Part shown: positions 1 through 5,435 of the stretch, in pieces
Layout of the letters: the number at the start of each line of letters is the position of its first letter
How positions within the stretch are numbered: position 1 is the stretch's first letter
From: JAITWN01 sp964388175
Lineage (GTDB): Bacteria > Pseudomonadota > Gammaproteobacteria > SZUA-140
NCBI GenBank assembly: GCA_964388175.1
Contig: CAYLYS010000093.1
Coordinates: 1-6,854 of the forward strand
Reading direction: 5' to 3'
DNA: 6,854 nucleotides
The notes under the pieces: generated by a model
The model's database searches: none
What the model was told of the DNA's origin: nothing
The model's input: only the letters and a program-made list of their open reading frames with translations
Position numbers and translations under genes: made by a program

Positions 1-21
1 TAATCGGGCTTTGCGCATCAT
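1..21 (-). CDS. Possible first codons of another minus-strand gene (partial)
   Basis: From the minus-strand ATG at 21-19 the frame is open to the window edge and reads MMRKARL. A basic start of this kind would suit a signal peptide. In some PEP-CTERM loci the next gene after prsR encodes PrsT, a TPR-repeat lipoprotein, so the position is suggestive. Only seven codons are visible and no Shine-Dalgarno precedes them, so this is a weak inference from context. Confidence 0.2.
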
Positions 22-83
22 GCGGATGCCAGACACGATTATAATAGCAGCCGGCATGCTTCGGCGCAGGCGCGGTCCCGACG
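1..83 (-). other. Short non-coding stretch downstream of prsR
   Basis: After the prsR stop the minus strand shows a weak 4-bp inverted repeat (50-53 with 62-65, 8-base loop) followed by an AT-rich patch containing TATAAT (43-38). The stem is too short to call a terminator with confidence. The TATAAT has no good -35 partner. Two adjacent minus-strand ATG codons lie at 21-16. Confidence 0.35.
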
Positions 84-1454
84 TCAGCTGCCGGGCGCGG
101 TAATATTGAGCTTGCGCATGAGATCGTACAAGGTCGGGCGACTGACTCCCAGCAGTTCCGCCGCCTGAACGATATTGCCCTCGGTATGGTTGAGCGCGCG
201 CTGCACCGCCTGCGCCTCGGCCTGTTCCCGCACCTGGCGCAGATTGAACGGTATCTCCGTTGCCTGCGGTGGATCGAGCTCGAGTTCCTCGGCGGTGATC
301 TGCTGCCCCTCGGCCATGATCACCGCGCGCTTGACCCGGTTTTCCAGCTCGCGCACATTGCCCGGCCAGCGGTGATGTTCGATGGCAAGCAGCGCATCCC
401 GGCTGAAGCCCTTGACGCGGCTGCGCAGCTGGGCAGCGAAACGGCCCAGGAATACGCGCGCCAGCAGCATCGCGTCTCCGGGCCGCTCCCGCAGCGCCGG
501 AATCAGGATCGCAACCTCGCTGAGCCGGTAATAAAGGTCTTCGCGGAAGCGGCCGCCGGCGATCATGGTCTTGAGATCCTGATGCGTGGCGCACACCACC
601 CGCACATCGACGGGTATCTCCTGGCGGCCGCCGACGCGCTCGACGACCCGCTCCTGCAGAAAGCGCAGCAACTTGGCCTGCAGGCTGATCGGCAGATCGC
701 CGATCTCGTCGAGAAACAGCGTGCCCTTGTCCGCGTTCTCGATCTTGCCGGGGGTCTGGCGCACCGCACCGGTGAAAGCCCCTTTTTCGTAGCCGAACAG
801 CTCGCTCTCGAGCAGGTTCTCCGGAATCGCGGCGCAGTTGATGGCGACGAAGCGCCCCGCCGCACGCGGACTGATCTCATGGACCGCCCGCGCCAGAATT
901 TCCTTCCCGGTGCCGCTCTCGCCCAGCAACAGCACGGTCGCATCGGTGGGCGCGACGCGCTCCACGGTGCGGCACAGCTTGAGCATCTGCGGACTCTCGG
1001 CGATGATGCCGTCGAGCGGCGTGCTCAGACGCATCCGCGACAGGCTGCGGTTCTCCCGCTCGATCTCGTGGAGATAGCGTGCGCGCTCGACGATCACCCG
1101 CAGCACGTCGGCGTCGATGGGCTTCTGGTAGAAATCGTAAGCCCCCATGGTGATGGCCTTGAGGGCATGCTCGCGATCGTCGTTGCCGGTCACCACGATG
1201 ACCTTGGTATCGGGCGCCAGCGCCAGGATTTCCTCCAGCGCGGCCAGGCCCTCGCTGGCATTGGCCGGATCGGGCGGCAGGCCGAGATCGAGCGTGATCA
1301 CGGCGGGAGAAAAACGCCGCAGCGCTGCCAGCGCCGACGGGCGGTCCGCCGCGACCTGCACCTCGTAGTCCCCCAACGCCCAGCGCAGCTGGCTGGACAG
1401 GCCGAGATCATCCTCCACGATCAACAGACCGCCGCCGTTCTTACCGCTCCCCAT
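84..1454 (-). CDS. prsR: PrsR, PEP-CTERM/XrtA-system sigma-54-dependent response regulator
   Basis: This is a 456-residue NtrC-type activator. Its expected role is to receive phosphate from PrsK and drive transcription of exopolysaccharide and PEP-CTERM genes by sigma-54 RNA polymerase. The receiver domain (about 10-125) has the acidic group E14-D15-D16, the likely phosphoacceptor D56, T89 and K111. The loop after D56 (LGLPPDPANASEGL) is longer than in ordinary receivers and is typical, from memory, of the PrsR family. The AAA+ domain (about 150-380) has Walker A GESGTGKE (178-185), an intact GAFTGA sigma-54 contact loop (225-230), Walker B LFLDE (246-250), FREDLYYRL (303-311) and WPGNVREL (363-370). 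A Fis-type helix-turn-helix lies at about 419-450. All catalytic motifs are present and the length is normal. The ATG overlaps the prsK stop as TGATG, and a strong Shine-Dalgarno sits 10 bases upstream, so the start is secure and translation is probably coupled to prsK. The family assignment is strong; the target genes are inferred. Confidence 0.95.
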   Translation of the reverse strand: MGSGKNGGGLLIVEDDLGLSSQLRWALGDYEVQVAADRPSALAALRRFSPAVITLDLGLPPDPANASEGLAALEEILALAPDTKVIVVTGNDDREHALKAITMGAYDFYQKPIDADVLRVIVERARYLHEIERENRSLSRMRLSTPLDGIIAESPQMLKLCRTVERVAPTDATVLLLGESGTGKEILARAVHEISPRAAGRFVAINCAAIPENLLESELFGYEKGAFTGAVRQTPGKIENADKGTLFLDEIGDLPISLQAKLLRFLQERVVERVGGRQEIPVDVRVVCATHQDLKTMIAGGRFREDLYYRLSEVAILIPALRERPGDAMLLARVFLGRFAAQLRSRVKGFSRDALLAIEHHRWPGNVRELENRVKRAVIMAEGQQITAEELELDPPQATEIPFNLRQVREQAEAQAVQRALNHTEGNIVQAAELLGVSRPTLYDLMRKLNITAPGS

Positions 1455-3559
1455 CAGGCCACGCCCTCCTCTGACTCATCCGCTCCGCTGACCAGTATAT
1501 CGGCCGCGGCCGGCGGCAGCAGAATCGTAAAGGTGGCGCCGCGTCCCGGCACGCTCTCGACCTCCATACGCCCGCCCAGCGATTGCACCACTTCCCGCGC
1601 CTCATAGACACCGATACCCATGCCGGCGTTCCCCTTGGTGGTATCGAACGGGCGGAACAGACGCGTGCGGATGAATTCCGCGTCCATGCCGATACCATCG
1701 TCGCGAATGTCGATGCGCAGCCAGCGTCCGTCGCGATCAAGAAAAATCTCGACACTCCCCGCCGCACCGGTTGCCTCCTGGGCATTCTGCACCAGATGTT
1801 CGAGCACCGCGGCGAGACGCTCGGGATCGGCCTTCACCAGCGCCGGCACGCCCGGTGCGACGTGCAAGACCGGCCTGGGCACCGATTCCGCCCGGCGCGC
1901 GACCACCTCGGCAAGACAGCGATCGAGCCGCACCGGCACCGTGGTGGGCGCCTCGAAACGCGCCTTGCGCAGTTGCGCGAGCAGGCGGTTCATCCGCCCC
2001 ACGGCATTGTCGACGGTGCTGATGGCGTCTTCCATGAAAGCGGGGTTGTGCTTGTGGCGCTGGGCATTGGAAACCACCAGCGCCAATTGAGCCACCATAT
2101 TCTTCAGATCGTGCACCACATAGGCCGACAGGCGGTTGAACGCTTCGAACTGGCGCGCCTGCGACAGGGCCTCGGATGCGCTGAGCAGCGCCAGATAGCT
2201 CGCCGCCTGCTGCCCTGCCGTTTTCAGCAGATCGCGGTCCTCCCAGTTGGTCTCGCGCGGCGCGCGCGGGCGTCCCAGCAGCACCAGACCGATCAGCTGC
2301 TCATGATGGCGCAGCGGAATCACCAGCCAGGCGCCGCTGTCGCCGGCGAGCCAGGCCGGAATCTGCAGCCCCGGGTAACGCTCCGGCGCCTGCGCCACCT
2401 CGTTGAGATCGATGACCCAGTTGCGGCCGCGCAGGAACACCAGCAAAGGATCTTCACCGCCGATGACTTCCACCGGCGGCGCGCGGTTCCAATCCGCGAC
2501 ATAGACGAACGCGCTGTCCCTGTCCTCGCCGCGCATCCACAGCCGGCCATTGGTGCTGTCGACGATCTGCGCCAGCGCCTGGATCACGCGCTGGCGCACC
2601 TGCGGCCCCGGCTCCCCCTCCGCCAGCGTGCCGATGAAGCGCAGCCACTCATCCCGATAATCGTATTTGTAATTGTAGAAATGCTTGCTGAGAAAAACCT
2701 TGATGCGCGCGCGCACCTGTCCGGAAAAGAGCAGCGCCAGCAAGCCCAGGGCGCTGGCGAACAGCAGGACCGCCTGCGCCGCCGTCCCCCACTCGCCGCC
2801 GTACAGACGGATGTAATAACCACTCGCCGCCATCACCAGCAGCAGCAGACCGGTGCCGAACAGGGTCGCACCGTAGAACATGAAGCGCCGCGAGATGAAA
2901 ACGTCGAGCGACCACTGCGGATTGCGCGCCGCCGACACGGCGATCAGCGGAGCGACCATGGCGTTGACGGCGCCGCGCGCATTCCACAGATCATCATTGA
3001 GCTGCAGGAACATCAGTCCATCGGCATAAAGGATCAGGTCGTAGACGAACATGCCGCCGACCGCCAGGCAAAGGAATTTCAGCGCCCAGCGCTGGGCGGC
3101 ATCGGCGTTGCGGTAAAGCTGCTCGACGAGGATCAGACCGACCAGGGACAGCAGCAACAGTCCCATGACCCGGTACTCGACCACCATCCCGGGCAGCAGC
3201 TGCGTGGCGCCGACGACGGGCAACAAGCCCGCAGCCAGCACCAGCAGCCATAACACATGGATCAGGTAACGCGCGCGCCAGATCGAGGTATTGCGGAAAC
3301 CGAAGCTGAGCAGTTTGATGAGGAAGGCCAGCCAGGCAGCATCGCGCAGCACCTCGACGGCGTACAGCGCCTGGAACGGCACCGTGACGTCGGCGCGCGC
3401 GGCATAGGCAAGGGTCATGCACCAGACGAAGCTGGCGAGCACTGCGGTCACCAGCAGGGCGCCCTGCAGACGTCCGCGCCAACTGGTGACAAGCACGATC
3501 GCCAGCGCCAGAAACAGCAGACCGCCGGTCAGATAACTTATGACACCGATATTGAACAT
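1454..3559 (-). CDS. prsK: PrsK, PEP-CTERM/XrtA-system membrane sensor histidine kinase
   Basis: This is a 701-residue inner-membrane kinase, the expected partner of PrsR. The N-terminal third (about 5-285) is strongly hydrophobic, with roughly eight to ten membrane segments. It is followed by the juxtamembrane motif FLSKHFYNYKYDYRDEWLRF (289-308), which I recognise as a hallmark of PrsK proteins. Residues about 315-465 look like a GAF sensor domain. The dimerisation/phosphoacceptor helix carries H483 in VVHDLKN. The HATPase domain has an N-box around N592 (QNAQEA), a G1 box DDGIGMD (620-626), an F-box FRPF (635-638) and a G2 box GNAGMGIG (643-650). The kinase therefore appears intact. No periplasmic ligand-binding domain is visible, so the signal may be sensed in the membrane or by the GAF region. 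The chosen ATG matches the family N-terminus (MFNIGVISYL), but no good Shine-Dalgarno precedes it. The last bases overlap the prsR start. The sensed signal is unknown. Confidence 0.95.
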   Translation of the reverse strand: MFNIGVISYLTGGLLFLALAIVLVTSWRGRLQGALLVTAVLASFVWCMTLAYAARADVTVPFQALYAVEVLRDAAWLAFLIKLLSFGFRNTSIWRARYLIHVLWLLVLAAGLLPVVGATQLLPGMVVEYRVMGLLLLSLVGLILVEQLYRNADAAQRWALKFLCLAVGGMFVYDLILYADGLMFLQLNDDLWNARGAVNAMVAPLIAVSAARNPQWSLDVFISRRFMFYGATLFGTGLLLLVMAASGYYIRLYGGEWGTAAQAVLLFASALGLLALLFSGQVRARIKVFLSKHFYNYKYDYRDEWLRFIGTLAEGEPGPQVRQRVIQALAQIVDSTNGRLWMRGEDRDSAFVYVADWNRAPPVEVIGGEDPLLVFLRGRNWVIDLNEVAQAPERYPGLQIPAWLAGDSGAWLVIPLRHHEQLIGLVLLGRPRAPRETNWEDRDLLKTAGQQAASYLALLSASEALSQARQFEAFNRLSAYVVHDLKNMVAQLALVVSNAQRHKHNPAFMEDAISTVDNAVGRMNRLLAQLRKARFEAPTTVPVRLDRCLAEVVARRAESVPRPVLHVAPGVPALVKADPERLAAVLEHLVQNAQEATGAAGSVEIFLDRDGRWLRIDIRDDGIGMDAEFIRTRLFRPFDTTKGNAGMGIGVYEAREVVQSLGGRMEVESVPGRGATFTILLPPAAADILVSGADESEEGVA
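1465..1470 (-). promoter_or_regulatory. Strong ribosome binding site for prsR inside the end of prsK
   Basis: The minus strand reads AGGAGG here, a perfect Shine-Dalgarno core, 10 bases before the prsR ATG. It is embedded in the last codons of prsK. Together with the TGATG overlap it fixes the prsR start and suggests that kinase and regulator are made in a coupled ratio. Confidence 0.85.
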
Positions 3560-3642
3560 GGTCGCCCGGGTGCTACTTACGACGTCGGCTGATCACGACA
3601 CCCGGCACACGCAGCGCGCCGGGCCGCATACGTCATCCGGAC
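3560..3642 (-). other. Gap between the sugar transferase and prsK with a small stem
   Basis: This 83-base gap has no gene and no convincing promoter. CCCGGC (3601-3606) and GCCGGG (3618-3623) form a 6-bp stem with an 11-base loop. On the minus strand it is not followed by a T-run, so it is not a typical intrinsic terminator, and read-through from the transferase into prsK is plausible. The bases directly before the prsK ATG (CCCGGGCGACC on the minus strand) contain no clear Shine-Dalgarno. Confidence 0.4.
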
Positions 3643-5046
3643 CTAGCGCGCGCCTTTTTTCAGGAATACCGCCTGGGCCGTTTGCAGCAGGATGACGAGA
3701 TCGAGAAATATACTGTAGTTTTTGACGTAATACAGATCGTACTGCAGTTTTTCTTTCGCGTCCTGCTCCGAAGCGCCGTAGGGGTAGCAGATTTGCGCCC
3801 AGCCGGTGATGCCCGGCTTGACGCGATGGCGCTCAGCGTAATAAAGGATGCCGTCGGACAGCACGCGGACGAATTCCGGCCGCTCGGGACGCGGGCCGAC
3901 GAAGCTCATGTCCCCGCGCAGCACATTGAACAGCTGCGGCAATTCATCGATGCGGTATTTGCGCAGGATGCCGCCCACACGGGTAATGCGCGCGTCGTTC
4001 TTCTGCGCCCACTGGGGCGACCCGTCCTTTTCCGCATCCACCGTCATGCTGCGGAATTTGAGCACCTGGAACGTGGCGCCATGCTCGCCGACGCGCTCCT
4101 GCCGATAGAGAATGGGACCGCGTCCGCGCCCCTCGATCAGGATGGCGAACACCACCAGCAGCATGACCGGCCACGCCAAGGCGAGCAGGAGCAGGCTCGC
4201 CGACACATCGAAAATACGCTTCCACACCGCGCGCAGCATGCCGTGATGGAAGCCTTCCGAGAAAATCAGCCAGCTCGGATTCAATCCCTCCAGCAGCACC
4301 TTCCCGCACTGCCGCTCGATGAAGGTCAGCAGATCGGACACCTCGATGCCGATCAGCCGGCATTCGACGATCTCCTTGATCGGAAAATTACGCCGCCGGT
4401 CGTCCACCGCCACGATGAGCTCCTGCACGCGGTGGCGGCGAACGATCTCGTGCAGCGGCTCGGTGTGCTCGATGACCTTGCCGCCGACCTGGGGCTGATC
4501 GTCCGACAGGCTGATATAGCCGACGATGGCGATGCCGCGCCGGTCCGACTTTCTGCGCATGACGCGATCGATGACGCCGGCGCGGTTGCCGGCGCCGAGC
4601 ACCAGGATGCGCTTCTTCAGCGTATCCATGGTGGCGATACGCTGGAAAGCCAGGCGTATGCCGATGATGGCGAGCGCGGACAGAACGAGCACCAGCGCGA
4701 GCGCGCCGCGGCCGATGAACAGCTTGGGGAACAGGTAAAACAGCAGCACGAGCACCAGCAGCCCCATCGCGAAGCTGACCAGGATGCGCATCATGATCTC
4801 GGAGGTGGTATCGCGGAAATGGCGGCTGTACAGGCCCATGGTGGTCATGGCGCCGAGTATCGCCAACGCGTACAGCACCGATTTGTTGAGCAGCGGCTCC
4901 ACGTCGCGCAGGCTGGCGCCGTCCTCGGCGCCGAAACCGAAGCGCAGATAAACGCCGCCGTAAAAACTCGCGATCAGCGCGAACAATTCCAGCGCCGCCA
5001 GCACCACCAGAGCGCGTGGAACGTAATGACCAAAGACACGAACCAT
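3643..5046 (-). CDS. PEP-CTERM/XrtA-associated polyprenyl-phosphate sugar-1-phosphate transferase
   Basis: This 467-residue membrane enzyme should transfer a sugar-1-phosphate from a UDP-sugar to undecaprenyl phosphate, the first step of exopolysaccharide repeat-unit assembly. It matches the WbaP-like family usually annotated as the TIGR03013 XrtA/PEP-CTERM glycosyltransferase (sometimes called EpsB). Four N-terminal membrane segments lie at about 11-33, 55-72, 87-107 and 113-131. A Rossmann-like region follows, with GAGNRAG at 151-157. A fifth hydrophobic segment (about 279-301) opens the catalytic domain. Catalytic-domain motifs are RQERVG (315-320), KFRSM (330-334), the Asp-Glu pair D367-E368 in RIDELPQL, FVGPRPERPEF (382-392) and KPGITGWAQ (410-418). 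D367-E368 corresponds to the catalytic Asp-Glu pair known in PglC-type transferases. The start MVRVFGHYVP fits the family, although only a weak GGGCGG-like ribosome site precedes it. It lies 83 bases upstream of prsK on the same strand and may be co-transcribed. The sugar specificity cannot be read from the sequence. Confidence 0.93.
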   Translation of the reverse strand: MVRVFGHYVPRALVVLAALELFALIASFYGGVYLRFGFGAEDGASLRDVEPLLNKSVLYALAILGAMTTMGLYSRHFRDTTSEIMMRILVSFAMGLLVLVLLFYLFPKLFIGRGALALVLVLSALAIIGIRLAFQRIATMDTLKKRILVLGAGNRAGVIDRVMRRKSDRRGIAIVGYISLSDDQPQVGGKVIEHTEPLHEIVRRHRVQELIVAVDDRRRNFPIKEIVECRLIGIEVSDLLTFIERQCGKVLLEGLNPSWLIFSEGFHHGMLRAVWKRIFDVSASLLLLALAWPVMLLVVFAILIEGRGRGPILYRQERVGEHGATFQVLKFRSMTVDAEKDGSPQWAQKNDARITRVGGILRKYRIDELPQLFNVLRGDMSFVGPRPERPEFVRVLSDGILYYAERHRVKPGITGWAQICYPYGASEQDAKEKLQYDLYYVKNYSIFLDLVILLQTAQAVFLKKGAR

Positions 5047-5070
5047 ATTACCGCCCGATGATCGAATCAG

Positions 5071-5089
5071 CGGCGCCGGGCCGGCGCCG
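5071..5089. repeat. 19-bp near-perfect palindrome upstream of the sugar transferase
   Basis: The sequence is CGGCGCCGG-G-CCGGCGCCG, two 9-base arms that are exact reverse complements around one central base. It ends 25 bases before the sugar-transferase ATG on the minus strand, and lies about 145 bases upstream of the sigma-54-like site that points toward ugd. It could be a protein-binding dyad or, in the transferase leader RNA, a 7-bp hairpin with a 5-base loop close to the ribosome site. The palindrome is seen directly; its function is not known. Confidence 0.6.
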
Positions 5090-5223
5090 GCTCACATTGT
5101 TTGATGGAATGCGGCCCGATGCCGCAGCGCGGACAGGCGTGAAAGACGAGCCTCGATCCGCTTCCGGGCAAACCGCCCCCGGACATTCCATTCTCGCCCG
5201 GCATGATGACATTTTCCCGCGCC

Positions 5224-5239
5224 TGGCATCCGCCTCGCC
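5224..5239 (+). promoter_or_regulatory. Candidate sigma-54 (-24/-12) promoter upstream of ugd
   Basis: The sequence reads TGGCAT-CCGCC-TCGCC. The invariant GG (5225-5226) and GC (5237-5238) are separated by exactly 10 bases, as in the sigma-54 consensus TGGCAC-N5-TTGCW. Eight of the ten core positions match. Transcription would start near 5250 and run toward ugd with a leader of about 185 bases. PrsR in the same locus is a sigma-54 activator, which makes the site more plausible. It has not been tested, and such matches can arise by chance in GC-rich DNA. Confidence 0.45.
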
Positions 5240-5275
5240 TGAACATCGTCAGATTGCCCGGATTTCTTTAACCAT

Positions 5276-5291
5276 GGGCACTTAGCGCGCC
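5276..5291 (+). promoter_or_regulatory. Weaker second sigma-54-like site
   Basis: The sequence reads GGGCAC-TTAGC-GCGCC, with GG (5277-5278) and GC (5289-5290) at the required 10-base spacing. The -24 half is good (GGCAC), but the -12 half lacks both T bases, so seven of ten core positions match. It is less likely than the site at 5224. Confidence 0.2.
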
Positions 5292-5317
5292 CGAATTGCA
5301 GTTGGGTCGTACCGGGA

Positions 5318-5361
5318 TCGCACCCCTGTCACGCCCCTATCACACCTGGATGTCACCAGCG
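5318..5361 (+). repeat. 11-bp-periodic degenerate direct repeat upstream of ugd
   Basis: Three consecutive 11-base units, TCGCACCCCTG, TCACGCCCCTA and TCACACCTGGA (5318-5350), share a TC-C--CCC-like pattern. A fourth, poorer unit may follow (TGTCACCAGCG, 5351-5361). The spacing is about one DNA helical turn, so equivalent bases would face the same side. The block lies about 20-65 bases upstream of the sigma-70-like -35 element of ugd. Tandem half-sites with this period are known for OmpR-family regulators, but no particular protein is implied here. Confidence 0.4.
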
Positions 5362-5382
5362 CGGCAAGGTATCATACTCCGC

Positions 5383-5410
5383 TCGACAATGCCGCTATAT
5401 CCGCTATACC
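5383..5410 (+). promoter_or_regulatory. Candidate sigma-70 promoter for ugd
   Basis: A -35-like TCGACA (5383-5388, five of six matches) is followed after 16 bases by a -10-like TATACC (5405-5410, four of six matches). Transcription would start near 5417, giving a short leader of about 20 bases that still includes the AGGA ribosome site. This arrangement could give basal ugd expression independent of sigma-54. Confidence 0.4.
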
Positions 5411-5423
5411 CAGCATCTCCAAC

Positions 5424-5427
5424 AGGA
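5424..5427 (+). promoter_or_regulatory. Ribosome binding site for ugd, supporting the GTG start
   Basis: AGGA lies 8 bases before the GTG at 5436. No in-frame ATG nearby gives the conserved dehydrogenase N-terminus, so this site decides the start codon. Confidence 0.75.
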
Positions 5428-5435
5428 AAAACGTC

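Larger units (their letters stand above)
5047..5435. promoter_or_regulatory. Divergent intergenic region between the sugar transferase and ugd
   Basis: This 389-base stretch holds no convincing gene. One plus-strand reading frame (5016-5285) crosses it, but it begins antisense to the sugar transferase and has no recognisable protein. Going left to right, the region contains a 19-bp near-palindrome (5071-5089), a small inverted repeat TGCGGC/GCCGCA (5110-5115 and 5121-5126), two plus-strand sequences resembling sigma-54 promoters (5224-5239 and 5276-5291), an 11-bp-periodic repeat (5318-5350, perhaps into 5361) and a sigma-70-like promoter close to ugd (5383-5410). I found no convincing minus-strand promoter for the sugar transferase. 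Its size and content suggest a shared control region, but each site is a prediction by eye. Confidence 0.7.

Noticed and set aside
22..32. An 11-base match (CTGGCATCCGC) between the minus strand near the left edge and the sigma-54-like site at 5223-5233
   Set aside because: The left copy has no GC at the correct -12 spacing, and several 11-base matches are expected by chance in a window of this size.
186..1607. Long plus-strand open frame of 473 codons opposite prsR
   Set aside because: It is antisense to a gene with complete, ordered motifs, and its translation is rich in Arg, His, Gln and Ala without any domain. It is a by-product of GC-rich codon use.
1583..3253. Plus-strand open frame of 556 codons opposite prsK
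   Set aside because: It is low-complexity, rich in His, Gln and Arg, and antisense to an intact kinase. No ribosome site or recognisable fold.
3601..3623. GC stem between the sugar transferase and prsK as an intrinsic terminator
   Set aside because: Only six base pairs with an 11-base loop, and no T-run follows on the minus strand.
3682..5061. Plus-strand open frame of 459 codons opposite the sugar transferase
   Set aside because: Same composition bias and no motif; the minus-strand gene is clearly the real one.
5016..5285. Small plus-strand frame of 89 codons in the divergent region
   Set aside because: It begins antisense to the sugar transferase, spans the palindrome and sigma-54-like sites, has no clear ribosome site and its translation resembles no protein I know.
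5371..5376. Minus-strand TATGAT as a -10 element for the sugar transferase
   Set aside because: No acceptable -35 element lies at 16-18 bases, and it is about 325 bases from the start codon.
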